NCBI GenBank assembly: GCA_030604735.1
Contig: JAUVVG010000012.1
Coordinates: forward strand, 25,809 to 89,808
Reading direction: 5' to 3'
DNA length: 64,000 nt
Origin: Azoarcus sp.
GTDB taxonomy: Bacteria > Pseudomonadota > Gammaproteobacteria > Burkholderiales > Rhodocyclaceae
Position numbers and translations under genes: made by a program. Below are positions 16,655 through 25,054 of the stretch, piece after piece; the stretch's first letter is position 1; each line of letters opens with the position of its first letter. The notes under the pieces were generated by a model. It had not been told where the DNA came from and searched no databases. It was given only the letters and a program-made list of their open reading frames with translations.

Positions 16655-17062
16655 ATGTCCGAGCAGTCTGAAGCATCCGTTGCCCTTCCGGCAGACCGCC
16701 AGCCGGCCTTGCGCATCATGACGATGCCGGCCGACCTCAACCCGGCCGGCGACGTGTTCGGCGGCTGGATCATGGCGAACGTCGATATCGCCGGCGCAAT
16801 CCCGGCCCGGCGCAGGGCCAAGTGCCGGGTTGCGACGATCGCAGTCAATTCCTTCCTGTTCAAGCAGCCGGTGTCGGTAGGTGATCTGGTCAGTTTTTAT
16901 GCCGCTGTCAGGTCGGTCGGCCGCACCTCGGTGACGGTCGATGTCGAGGTCTATGCCGAGCGTGACCCGGAGCACCCGGTGGTGGTCAAGGTCACAGAGG
17001 CGACGCTGACCTATGTCGCGCTGGATGACCGTGGACGCAAGCGGCCGATTCCGTCCGAGTGA
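16655..17062 (+). CDS. yciA: Acyl-CoA thioesterase, YciA-like hotdog fold
   Basis: A 135-residue cytosolic thioesterase that hydrolyses acyl-CoA to free acid and CoA. The hotdog-fold signature is clear: MPADLNPAGDVFGGWIMANV followed by DIAGAIPARR, then VNSFLFKQPVSVGDLVSFYA and the strand TSVTVDVEVYAE. E. coli YciA has the same NxxGDxFGGWI core and similar length. The start at 16655 is preceded by TTTCAGGAGTGATTC. It sits within the beta-oxidation cluster, so a role in relieving CoA sequestration or releasing stalled intermediates is likely. Confidence 0.9.
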   Translation: MSEQSEASVALPADRQPALRIMTMPADLNPAGDVFGGWIMANVDIAGAIPARRRAKCRVATIAVNSFLFKQPVSVGDLVSFYAAVRSVGRTSVTVDVEVYAERDPEHPVVVKVTEATLTYVALDDRGRKRPIPSE

Positions 17063-17280
17063 GTGCGGCAGCGAACATGGAAGGACGTGGTCACGGGAGG
17101 ATGGGGTAGAGCTCGGAAGGGAAACGACCTACTGTAGTTGTGCACGCGTAAGAAACACATCCCTATCCTGGTTTTTCCGTTGAACCGAAAGGAGGGCCTC
17201 GTCTTGAGCCAAAACGCCAATGCAGTCGGATAGCGGAGTCGAGGCGAGGGGGGCGGTGCAAGTCAGTCGAGGAGGAACAG

Positions 17281-19662
17281 GTGAGCAGACTGAACATCAG
17301 AAAAGTCGCAGTGCTGGGCGCCGGGGTGATGGGGGCGCAGATCGCCGCGCATTGTGCCAACGCCGATCTGCCTGTGATTTTGTTCGATTTGCCGGGCGAA
17401 GAAGCGCATCCGGATGCGGGCGTCGAGAAGGCGCTGGCCGGGCTGAAGAAACTCGACCCCGCGCCCCTGGCGACCCGTGACCGGCTAGTCGCGATCGAAG
17501 CTGCCAACTACGCGCATAACCTCGCCCGCCTGGGCGAATGCGACCTGGTGATCGAGGCGATCGCCGAAAAGATGGAATGGAAGCGCGATCTGTACCAGAA
17601 GGTCGCACCCTTTGTTCGCGCCGACGCGATCTTTGCCTCGAACACGTCCGGGCTGTCGATAGCGTCGCTGGCCGAGGCGATGCCGCAGACGCTGCGGCCG
17701 CGTTTCTGCGGTCTGCACTTCTTCAATCCGCCGCGCTACATGCCCTTGGTCGAGCTGATCCCGACGGACAGCTCTAATCCAGCCCTGCTCGATGCGCTCG
17801 AAACCTGGCTGACTACCCGCCTGGGCAAGAACGTGATCCGCGCCCGGGATACACCGAACTTTGTCGCCAACCGGGTCGGGGTGTTCTCCATCGTCGCGGT
17901 GATCCACCACACCGAGCGCCTGGGGCTGGGTTTCGACGAGGTGGATGCACTGACCGGCCCGCTGATCGGGCGCCCCAAGAGCGCGACTTACCGGACCGCG
18001 GATGTGGTCGGTTTGGACACGCTGGCCCATGTACTCGATACGATGCAGGCGACCCTCGAAGGGGATCCTTGGCATCGATTCTTTGTCCAGCCCACCTGGC
18101 TGCAGTCGCTGGTCGGCCAGGGCGCCCTCGGGCAGAAGACCCGCCTCGGCATTTATCGCAAGGACGGCAAGCAGATCACCGTGCTCGACCCGGCGCGCCA
18201 GCGCTATCGGCCAAGCGCTGGCGAGGTCGCACCCGAGGTCGGTGCGATCCTGAAAGTGCGCGATCCCGTAGAGCGGTTCCGGCAACTCAGGGCGTGCCCC
18301 CATCCCCAGGCCCGGTTCCTGTGGGCGATCTTCCGGGACCTGTTCCACTACTGCGCGGTACATCTGGCCGGGGTCGCCGACAACGCCCGCGATGTCGATC
18401 TCGCGATGCGTTGGGGTTTCGGCTGGTCGCAAGGTCCGTTCGAAATCTGGCAGGCGGCGGGTTGGCGCGAGATCGCGCAGGCCCTGCAGTCGGACATCGC
18501 TTCCGGCGCCACGATGAGCGATGCCGCGCTGCCGGAGTGGGTGTTGGCCCGCGAAGGCGTGCATGAAGCGGCCGGGGCCTACTCTGCTTCGTCCGGCACG
18601 CTGGTTGCGCGTACCGGGTTGCCGGTCTATCGTCGCCAGCTCTATCCGGACCGGGTGCTGGGCGAGGCGATGGCGGATCCGGCCGAGACGCTGTGGGAGA
18701 GCGAAGGTTTGCGGCTGTGGGTCCGGCCGGACCAGGACCTCGGCATCGGCATCGTATCCTTCACCTCGAAGATGCATGCGATCGGTGACGAGGTGATGGC
18801 CGGCTTGCAGGAGGCGCTCGATCGCGCCGAACGCGACCTGGATGGCCTGGTGATCTGGCACGAGGCACCGTTCGCGGTCGGCGCCAACCTGGCGCAGGTC
18901 GCCGAGGCCTGCCGGGCTGGCCAGTTCGACCTGCTGGAACGCATGGTCGATCGCTTTCAGCAGACCGCGATGCGCTTGCGCCAGGCGCAGGTTCCGGTGG
19001 TCGTGGCGATGCAGGGCATGACGCTGGGCGGTGGCTGCGAGTTCGCGATGCATGCGGCGCACCGGGTGATGGCGCTCGAATCCTATGTCGGGCTGGTCGA
19101 GGCCGGGGTGGGCCTGATTCCGGCCGGCGGGGGCAGCAAGGCCTTTGCGCTGCAGGCGCACCGCCTGGCCCAGCGGGCCGCGGGTGGGGACGTATTCCCA
19201 TACATCCAGACCGCGTTTCAGACGATCGCGATGGCCACCGTCGCCAAGAGCGCGCTCGAGGCGCAGCGGCTCGGCTTCGCGCAGAGCTCCGACGACGTCC
19301 TGTTCAATCCGCACGAGCTGCTGTATGTCGGGCTCCGCCGCGCCCGGGCGATCGCCGAGGCCGGCTACCGCCCCCCGCTGATCGAGCAGGCGATCACCGT
19401 CGCAGGGCGCGACGGCATCGCGACCTGCGAGCTGATGCTGGTGAACATGGCCGAGGGCGGGTTCATCTCCGCCCATGACTACCGGGTTGCCAAGGCCGTC
19501 GCGACCGCGCTGTGCGGCGGCGAGGTGGATACCGGCAGTCGGGTCGGCGAGCAATGGATTCTGGATGTCGAACGGGCGCTCTTCGTCGAGTTGCTGAAGA
19601 CTCGCGAGACCCAGCAGCGGATCGGGCACATGCTCGAAACCGGCAAGCCCTTGCGCAACTGA
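17281..19662 (+). CDS. fadN: 3-hydroxyacyl-CoA dehydrogenase / enoyl-CoA hydratase, FadN-like (reversed domain order)
   Basis: A 793-residue bifunctional beta-oxidation enzyme with the dehydrogenase at the N-terminus and the crotonase domain at the C-terminus, the opposite order to FadJ. The NAD loop VAVLGAGVMGAQIAAHCANA starts at residue 8; the catalytic His is in GLHFFNPPRYMPLVELIP. The C-terminal crotonase has QGMTLGGGCEFAMHAAHRVM and ESYVGLVEAGVGLIPAGGG, with both glutamates (CEF and VEAG) kept. Bacillus FadN has this order and size and is likewise followed by the thiolase FadA. The start is GTG at 17281 after GAGGAGGAACAG. The stop is four bases before the next gene, so the two are co-translated. 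Confidence 0.9.
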   Translation: MSRLNIRKVAVLGAGVMGAQIAAHCANADLPVILFDLPGEEAHPDAGVEKALAGLKKLDPAPLATRDRLVAIEAANYAHNLARLGECDLVIEAIAEKMEWKRDLYQKVAPFVRADAIFASNTSGLSIASLAEAMPQTLRPRFCGLHFFNPPRYMPLVELIPTDSSNPALLDALETWLTTRLGKNVIRARDTPNFVANRVGVFSIVAVIHHTERLGLGFDEVDALTGPLIGRPKSATYRTADVVGLDTLAHVLDTMQATLEGDPWHRFFVQPTWLQSLVGQGALGQKTRLGIYRKDGKQITVLDPARQRYRPSAGEVAPEVGAILKVRDPVERFRQLRACPHPQARFLWAIFRDLFHYCAVHLAGVADNARDVDLAMRWGFGWSQGPFEIWQAAGWREIAQALQSDIASGATMSDAALPEWVLAREGVHEAAGAYSASSGTLVARTGLPVYRRQLYPDRVLGEAMADPAETLWESEGLRLWVRPDQDLGIGIVSFTSKMHAIGDEVMAGLQEALDRAERDLDGLVIWHEAPFAVGANLAQVAEACRAGQFDLLERMVDRFQQTAMRLRQAQVPVVVAMQGMTLGGGCEFAMHAAHRVMALESYVGLVEAGVGLIPAGGGSKAFALQAHRLAQRAAGGDVFPYIQTAFQTIAMATVAKSALEAQRLGFAQSSDDVLFNPHELLYVGLRRARAIAEAGYRPPLIEQAITVAGRDGIATCELMLVNMAEGGFISAHDYRVAKAVATALCGGEVDTGSRVGEQWILDVERALFVELLKTRETQQRIGHMLETGKPLRN

Positions 19663-19666
19663 GGAC

Positions 19667-20872
19667 ATGATCATGACTGGACAGATACGGGATGCCTATC
19701 TCGTGGCAGCCACCCGCAGCCCGGTCGGGCGGCGCAACAGCCTGTTCCGGCGAGTGCGCCCGGACGATCTGCTGGCACATGTATTGTCGGCAGTCGTTGC
19801 CAAAGTGCCTGAGCTCGATCCAGGTGAGATCGGCGACGTGATCGTCGGTTGTGCGATGCCGGAGGCCGAGCAGGGCATGAACGTAGCCCGGATCGGGCTG
19901 TTGCTCGCGGGCTTGCCGGAGCGGGTGCCCGGTATCACGATCAACCGTTTCTGTGCGTCCGGCCTGCAGGCGGTCGCCGACGCTGCAGCCAGGATCCGCC
20001 TCGGCGAAGCCGACGTGATGATCGCGGCCGGCACCGAATCCATGAGTGCGATGCCACAGATCATGGGCAACAAGGTCAGCCTGAACCCGGCGATCTTCGC
20101 TTCGCCAGAGAATCTCGGGATCGCCTTCGGCATGGGGCTGACCGCGGAGAAGGTCGCCGCGCAGTGGCAGATCGGTCGCGAGGATCAGGATGCATTCGCG
20201 CTGGAGTCGCACCGGCGTGCGGTCGCCGCGATCGACGCCGGCCTGTTCGCCGACGAGATCACGCCGTATCGGGTGCGTAGCCATCTGCCGGGCGAGGTCG
20301 GGGTGGTGCGCATCGTCGAGCAACTGCGCGCGGTGGACGAGGGGCCGCGGCGCGATGCGTCCGCCGAAGCGCTTGCGAAGTTGCGCCCGGTGTTCGCCAC
20401 GCGCGGTTCGGTGACCGCCGGCAACAGCTCCCAGATGTCGGATGGTGCTGCGGCGGTGTTGCTGATGAGCGAAGCGGGCTTGAAGCGCAGCGGCGCCACG
20501 CCGATCGCCCGATTCCGCAGCTACGCGGTCGCCGGCGTGCCGCCGCAGATCATGGGCATCGGCCCGGTCGAGGCGATACCACGCGCGCTGGCGGCGGCCG
20601 GGCTCGGGGTGCCCGACATTGACTGGATGGAACTGAACGAAGCCTTTGCCGCGCAGGCGCTGGCGGTGATCCGCCAGCTCGGGCTCGATCCGGCCCGGGT
20701 CAATCCGCTCGGCGGTGCGATCGCGCTCGGCCATCCGCTCGGCGCGACCGGGGCGATCCGCACCGCGACCCTGCTGAGCGCGATGCGCCGCGACCCGGCT
20801 CTGCGATACGGCATGATCAGCATGTGCATCGGCACCGGCATGGGGGCGGCGGGGGTGTTCGAGCGGGTGTGA
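19667..20872 (+). CDS. fadA: Acetyl-CoA C-acyltransferase (thiolase), FadA-like
   Basis: A 401-residue thiolase that completes beta-oxidation with the FadN-like enzyme immediately upstream. Catalytic Cys96 is in NRFCASGLQA, the His motif is NEAFAAQALAV, the second His is in GGAIALGHPLGATG, and the last catalytic Cys is in CIGTGMGAAG. Two in-frame start codons, ATG 19667 and ATG 19673, are equally possible. Length and motifs separate it from the longer FadI-like thiolase at 13098. The second complete thiolase in the cluster suggests different chain-length ranges, but this cannot be read from sequence. Confidence 0.92.
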   Translation: MIMTGQIRDAYLVAATRSPVGRRNSLFRRVRPDDLLAHVLSAVVAKVPELDPGEIGDVIVGCAMPEAEQGMNVARIGLLLAGLPERVPGITINRFCASGLQAVADAAARIRLGEADVMIAAGTESMSAMPQIMGNKVSLNPAIFASPENLGIAFGMGLTAEKVAAQWQIGREDQDAFALESHRRAVAAIDAGLFADEITPYRVRSHLPGEVGVVRIVEQLRAVDEGPRRDASAEALAKLRPVFATRGSVTAGNSSQMSDGAAAVLLMSEAGLKRSGATPIARFRSYAVAGVPPQIMGIGPVEAIPRALAAAGLGVPDIDWMELNEAFAAQALAVIRQLGLDPARVNPLGGAIALGHPLGATGAIRTATLLSAMRRDPALRYGMISMCIGTGMGAAGVFERV

Positions 20873-21004
20873 TTGCGGCATCATCGTGCGGCTTGCGGCG
20901 ACTGCCGGGAGGTGCGCGATCCCGCGCTAACGTCGTGGCCGGCCCGGCCCGCAGCCTGCCCAACCCCATCCTGGTTTTTCACTGCTCCGGAGGAGATGCC
21001 GAAA

Positions 21005-21805
21005 ATGGCCCATACCGTACTGTTCGAAGTCACCGATCGTGTCGCAACGATCACGCTGAATCGCCCGGCGCAGCTCAACGCACTGTCGGTCGAGATGATG
21101 GAGGATTTGCAGGGGGCGGCGCGCAGGCTGCGCGAGTCCAAGGATGTGGAGGTGGTCGTCGTGACCGGCGCGGGCGATCACTTCATGGCCGGCGGCGACC
21201 TGAACGATTTCGCGCGTCATTTCGGCCAGAGTGCGAGCGCGCGCCAGGCGACTTATCGCGCGATGATAGAGAAGCACATCAACCCGACCATAGAGATCAT
21301 GCAGAGCCTGCATCAGCCGGTGATCGCGAAGGTGCGGGGCGCTTGCGCCGGTTTCGGCCTGTCCCTGATGCTGGGTTGCGATCTGGCGGTCTGTGCCGAT
21401 ACCGCGAAGTTCACCACCGCCTACGCGTCGATCGGTCTGCCGGCCGATGGCGGCATGTCCTATTTTCTGCCGCGCATCGTCGGCACCCGCAAGGCGGCCG
21501 AGTTGTTGTTGCTCGCCGATCGTTTCGATGCGACCGAGGCGCAGCGGCTAGGCCTGGTGAACCGGGTTGTCGCGGCCGACAAACTGGACAGTGAGACCAC
21601 GGTCTTGATCGACCGCCTGAAGAACGGGCCACGGCACGCTTACGGCGAGATCAAGCAGCTGCTCGCGAACACGCTGGACGACAAGCTCGAGACCCAGCTC
21701 CAGAGCGAAGCCGAAGCCTTCGGCCGCTGTGGCGCGACCGCCGATTTCGTCGAAGGTGTCTCCGCCTTCCTGGAAAAGCGCAAGCCGTCGTTCCGCGGCG
21801 GCTGA
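21005..21805 (+). CDS. Crotonase-fold protein, enoyl-CoA hydratase/isomerase family
   Basis: A 266-residue crotonase-fold protein (ATG 21005; ATG 20996 also possible, ribosome site GGAGGAG). It has the CoA-binding patterns ITLNRPAQLNALS, HFMAGGDLNDF and VRGACAGFGLSLMLGCDLAV. The two glutamates used by true enoyl-CoA hydratases are missing: the first position lies in GFGLSL (Ser) and the second in TAYASIGL (Ala/Ser). Instead an Asp is present in GLPADGG, the position used by isomerase-type members such as PaaG. An isomerase acting on double-bond position, rather than a hydratase, is therefore the better guess. It lies 132 bases after the thiolase and probably belongs to the same catabolic cluster. 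Confidence 0.82.
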   Translation: MAHTVLFEVTDRVATITLNRPAQLNALSVEMMEDLQGAARRLRESKDVEVVVVTGAGDHFMAGGDLNDFARHFGQSASARQATYRAMIEKHINPTIEIMQSLHQPVIAKVRGACAGFGLSLMLGCDLAVCADTAKFTTAYASIGLPADGGMSYFLPRIVGTRKAAELLLLADRFDATEAQRLGLVNRVVAADKLDSETTVLIDRLKNGPRHAYGEIKQLLANTLDDKLETQLQSEAEAFGRCGATADFVEGVSAFLEKRKPSFRGG

Positions 21806-22185
21806 GGCGCGAGCAGGCTTTCATCGCCTTGTGGGCGAAGTCCAGTGTAGGAGCGGCGCAAGCCGCGAAAGACTGCGTTCATGTAGCACGGCCGATTCGC
21901 ACCTTGCGGTGCTCCCACGGGCCTGGGCAGCGGGTAGGAGGTGTAATGGACGTCCTCCACCCACCGGGTTGTCGGGACACCGAGGGGGTTGATCAGGGAG
22001 CAGCGCAAGCCGCGAAAAGACTGCGTTCATGTAGCGAGGCCGATTCGCACCTTGCGGTGCTCCCACTGGCTTGGGCAGCGGGAGTAGGAGCGGCGCAAGC
22101 CGCGAGTCGGGCCATCTTGACAGCACCGAGTTCCATGCGGGATTCGGTTGAATGCGATGATCTGCCCGTCGTCGTGGCGCATGTT
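21806..22185. other. 380-base intergenic region filled by REP-like repeats
   Basis: No protein-coding gene is supported between the crotonase-fold gene and the GST gene, whose 3' ends face each other. The stretch is mostly made of the tandem repeat listed separately. Short open frames across it simply follow the repeats. Confidence 0.7.
21847..22105. repeat. Tandem direct repeat built on a REP-like palindrome
   Basis: Two copies of a unit of about 90 bases start near 21850 and 21997 (offset 147). Each starts with GAGC(G/A)GCGCAAGCCGCGAAA, passes through GACTGCGTTCATGTAGC and GGCCGATTCGCACCTTGCGG, and ends in GGGCAGCGGG. A third, partial copy of the head alone starts at 22084. The head (GTAGGAGCG, then a GCGGC-GCAA-GCCGC hairpin, then GA) belongs to the same type as the repeat pair at 53.6 kb. 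Such elements are REP sequences, usually spread by RAYT transposases; none is encoded in this window. Confidence 0.8.
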
Positions 22186-22803
22186 TCAGCCTGCGGGCGG
22201 GACGGTGTCGATGAAGCTTTCCCGCTGGAACAGCCGTTCGGCGAAAGCGGTGAGTGACGGTCGGCTGGCCCGCCATTCCAGAGTGGGGAAGCGCAGATCC
22301 AGATAGCCCAGCGCGATGCCGACCGCGATGTCGCCCAGGCTCATCTCGTCGCCGTTCAGCCAGTTGCAGCCCTGGCAGGCCCGCTCCAGCCAGTCGAGAC
22401 TACGCGCGATTTTTTCCATCTGGCGGGCGATGACCGCGTCGCTGCGTTCGCCATCGGGTCGCCGGGATTCGAGCAAGGCGACGACCGCGGCATCGTTGAT
22501 CCCGTCGGCAAGCGCCTCGGTCCGACGGACCCGGACCCGGGCGAGCGGATCGAGCGGCAGCAGGTTCGGCGCCGCATGCAGGGTTTCGAGGTATTCGGCG
22601 ATCACCGGCGAGTCGAAGATGGCCTCGCCGTCGTCGGCGATCAGGACCGGCACCTTGCCGAGCGGGTTGACGTCCGGGACGCGCGTCAGTGCTTCCCAGG
22701 GAGAGTCGACCACGAGTTCGAACGGCAGCTTCTTTTCGTGCAGGATCACCCGGATCTTGCGGGCATAGGGGCTGGTCAGCGAGGCGAGCAATTTCATGGT
22801 CAT
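22186..22803 (-). CDS. Glutathione S-transferase family protein
   Basis: A 205-residue cytosolic GST. The N-terminal thioredoxin-like half shows LLASLTSPYARKIRVILHEK, VNPLGKVPVLI and the glutathione-contact motif IFDSPVIAEYL; the helical C-terminal domain has NWLNGDEMSLGDIAVGIALG (the conserved N-capping/D motif). Start at ATG 22803 follows AGAGGA; the longer in-frame start at 22833 has no ribosome site. Family members conjugate glutathione to electrophiles or act on maleylacetoacetate-like substrates; the substrate is unknown. It is last in a minus-strand run with a hydrolase and a ferredoxin, 70 bases after the hydrolase. Confidence 0.9.
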   Translation of the reverse strand: MTMKLLASLTSPYARKIRVILHEKKLPFELVVDSPWEALTRVPDVNPLGKVPVLIADDGEAIFDSPVIAEYLETLHAAPNLLPLDPLARVRVRRTEALADGINDAAVVALLESRRPDGERSDAVIARQMEKIARSLDWLERACQGCNWLNGDEMSLGDIAVGIALGYLDLRFPTLEWRASRPSLTAFAERLFQRESFIDTVPPAG

Positions 22804-22873
22804 GGGCGGTCCTCTCAAGAAAGTGTTTTTCAAGTCACTGCTTTGTTCAAGAGCCGTGGGAAGGGGGCGATGC

Positions 22874-23530
22874 TCAGAGCGGTGCCCAGGTGCCGGCGAT
22901 GAGGTCGCGGATCACATGGAGCTTGCCGTGGAAAAAATGGTCTGCACCGGGCACGACGATGACGGGCTGTTCCTGTGGCCGCGCCCATTCCAGCACATTG
23001 GTCAGTGACACGGTTTCGTCGTGTTCGCCGTGGATGATCAGGGTCGGGATGCCTTTCGGCAACGGGCCAGTGTCGTAATGGCGCGCGCCGTCGGCTGCGG
23101 TGCCCGCAGCCATGCCGACCAGCGCGATCCGGCGTGGCGGGGTCATGCCGTCTGCCAGCCGGTTGGCCACCCGGGTCTGGACGAAACCGCCGAACGAGAA
23201 CCCGCCCAGCGCCAGGGGTAGGAAGCCCCAGCGGGACTGGGCCCAGGCGATCACCGCGAGCATGTCCTCGGTCTCGCCGTTGCCATGGTCATGCTCGCCC
23301 TCGCTCGCGCCGACCCCGCGGAAGTTTGGGCGCACGACCGCGTAGCCGAGATCGCGAAAGGCACGCGCCAGGGTGTGGGCAACCTTGTTGGTATTGGCCC
23401 CCCCGTAGAGCGGGTGCGGGTGACAGACCAGCGCGACGCCGCGGACTTCGGCCGGAGCGTCTATCAGCGCGTCGATGGCGCCCTCGGCGCCGCGCAGCAG
23501 GACTTTCTCGGTGGGGTGGGGGCGGCTCAT
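22874..23530 (-). CDS. Alpha/beta hydrolase
   Basis: A 218-residue hydrolase. The fold is shown by VALVCHPHPLYGGANTNKV (oxyanion region), the nucleophile elbow GGFSFGG, an acidic residue in IIHGEHDETV and the catalytic His in VPGADHFFHG. This set is typical of the small bacterial COG2945-type hydrolases. Its start (ATG 23530) overlaps the ferredoxin stop by four bases, so the two are made together. The natural substrate is not known. Confidence 0.88.
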   Translation of the reverse strand: MSRPHPTEKVLLRGAEGAIDALIDAPAEVRGVALVCHPHPLYGGANTNKVAHTLARAFRDLGYAVVRPNFRGVGASEGEHDHGNGETEDMLAVIAWAQSRWGFLPLALGGFSFGGFVQTRVANRLADGMTPPRRIALVGMAAGTAADGARHYDTGPLPKGIPTLIIHGEHDETVSLTNVLEWARPQEQPVIVVPGADHFFHGKLHVIRDLIAGTWAPL

Positions 23531-23844
23531 CGGCTCTCCAGTTTCAGGCGGTTGACGACGCGGCCTCCGACGAGGTGCTCGGAGATGATTTCGTCGATGT
23601 CTTCCTTGTCCACATAGGTGTACCAGGTTTCGTCCGGATAGACGACCAGCACCGGGCCGTCGTCGCAACGATCCAGGCAGCCGGCCTTGTTGATACGGAT
23701 CTTGCCCTTGCCCTTCAGCCCGAGCGCGCCGATGCGGTCTTTCGCGTAAGTCTGCATCTCGACCGCCTTGTGGTCGTTGCAGCAGGTGTCGCCGGCCTGG
23801 CGCTGGTTGCAGCAAAAGAAAACATGGTGCTTGTAATAACTCAT
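23527..23844 (-). CDS. Thioredoxin-like [2Fe-2S] ferredoxin
   Basis: A 105-residue electron carrier. Cysteines occur at residues 11-12, 21-22, 56 and 60 (HHVFFCCNQRQAGDTCC and AGCLDRCDDGPVLVVYP), the layout of thioredoxin-fold [2Fe-2S] ferredoxins related to the NuoE and Shethna proteins. Start ATG 23844 has a GGAG site; an in-frame extension to 23862 is unlikely. It is co-translated with the alpha/beta hydrolase; no redox partner enzyme lies next to it. Confidence 0.9.
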   Translation of the reverse strand: MSYYKHHVFFCCNQRQAGDTCCNDHKAVEMQTYAKDRIGALGLKGKGKIRINKAGCLDRCDDGPVLVVYPDETWYTYVDKEDIDEIISEHLVGGRVVNRLKLESR

Positions 23845-23913
23845 CTGGGTCTCCGTGGGCACAGGCCTGGTCAGGCCGGGCAGATCTGAACGATTATAGC
23901 GACCGCTCGCGCC

Positions 23914-24993
23914 TCAGCGGGCGTGAAGATGCTCGCCCCGCCACAGCCCGATCGCGGACAGATAGGCCAGCGCGACGAAGGGCCAGCCACTGGCGACGAT
24001 GTGCGTGAGACCGTGGAAATTCAGGAAATTCCCTCTGTCGAGCAGGCGTTGCTCGACCGCCAGATAAGGGTTGTCCGGGATCAGGTTGGCGAGCACGGTG
24101 GCCGCCAGCAGCACCATGCCGGCCAGCGCGTGTTGCAGTACGCTGGGCAACAGCAGGCTCAGCGCCAGCAAGGGAAGGCCTATCGCCAGGCCGATCCGGG
24201 CGCCGGGGGTGAGCCAGCCCAATGGGTCGGGCGGGACGAAGAAGGACAGACTGGCGAGCGATTTCGCGCCGATCGCGAGCAACAACAACAGGGCGATCGG
24301 CCAGGGGCTGGCGTGGCGCATCATGCTGCTGGCGAGTAGGCCGACCGAGACGATGGCGGTTGCGACCAGCGCGGCTTCGAGCTGGATGAAATGCGCTGGA
24401 TCGAACGGCAGCGGATTGGGCAGGGAGAGCATCCGCCGCAAGTCACCGCTGCCGAACACCATGCTCTCCGGCATCAACTGGGTCAGCAGCCACAGCGCGA
24501 GCAGGATCAGCCCGAAATCCCCGGTGCGCCCGGGGATGATGCGGGCGGTCCGCCAGCGGTTGAGCCAGCCGTGCTGGTCGAACAGCCGTCGCCCCCACAG
24601 TGTTCCGAGCACCGCGCCGATCAAGGCGCCGGCAATGTTGCAGCCGAGGTCGACATTGGTCGAGATGCGTGTCGGCAGGAAGTTCTGCAGCGTCTCTATG
24701 GTCAGACTCAGCAAACCGGCCAGCAGGGTCGCCAGCGCGATCGTGCCGGCATGACCCAGTCGGCGCGGCAGGGCCGGGGCGAGCACGAAGCCCAGCGGCA
24801 GATAGCCAAGCACGTTCAGGACCAGATCCTCGGTCCGGTAGTATTTCGGGAACGGAGCGGTCAGGTAGTCAAACAGGGGCAGTCCGGACACCCGCCAGCC
24901 GGTCAGCGGATGCAGGCAGGCGTAGACGATCAGCAGCGCATAGGCGACCGCCAGATAGACGGTCAGGCGGGTCGAATCACCAGGGTCGCGCAT
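23914..24993 (-). CDS. VanZ-family membrane protein
   Basis: A 359-residue protein with about ten hydrophobic segments. The N-terminal half matches the VanZ family: the early YACLHPLTGWR, DLVLNVLGYLPLGFVLAP and IETLQNFLPTRISTNVDLGC (conserved E, R and D). VanZ of enterococci gives low-level teicoplanin resistance, but most proteobacterial members have no assigned role. The C-terminal half is a further membrane domain without a recognised motif. No link to its neighbours is evident. Confidence 0.85.
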   Translation of the reverse strand: MRDPGDSTRLTVYLAVAYALLIVYACLHPLTGWRVSGLPLFDYLTAPFPKYYRTEDLVLNVLGYLPLGFVLAPALPRRLGHAGTIALATLLAGLLSLTIETLQNFLPTRISTNVDLGCNIAGALIGAVLGTLWGRRLFDQHGWLNRWRTARIIPGRTGDFGLILLALWLLTQLMPESMVFGSGDLRRMLSLPNPLPFDPAHFIQLEAALVATAIVSVGLLASSMMRHASPWPIALLLLLAIGAKSLASLSFFVPPDPLGWLTPGARIGLAIGLPLLALSLLLPSVLQHALAGMVLLAATVLANLIPDNPYLAVEQRLLDRGNFLNFHGLTHIVASGWPFVALAYLSAIGLWRGEHLHAR

Positions 24994-25012
24994 CGGCCGC
25001 CCGCTCAGCGCA

Positions 25013-25033
25013 GTGACGAGTTCGACTCGTCAC
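25013..25033 (-). other. Perfect hairpin between the cytochrome and VanZ genes
   Basis: GTGACGAGT-TCG-ACTCGTCAC forms a perfect 9-base stem with a three-base loop. It lies between the cytochrome stop and the VanZ start. No T-run follows on either strand, so it is more likely an RNA-processing or partial-termination structure than a full terminator. Confidence 0.45.
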
Positions 25034-25054
25034 GGCCTGTGGGCTTCCCGAGGC

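Noticed and set aside
17485..19674. 729-codon minus-strand frame opposite the FadN-like gene
   Set aside because: Antisense shadow without family features.
17165..20980. Thirteen-base identity ATCCTGGTTTTTC before the FadN-like gene (17165-17177) and the crotonase-fold gene (20968-20980)
   Set aside because: Different distances to the start codons, no palindrome and no promoter relation; likely chance.
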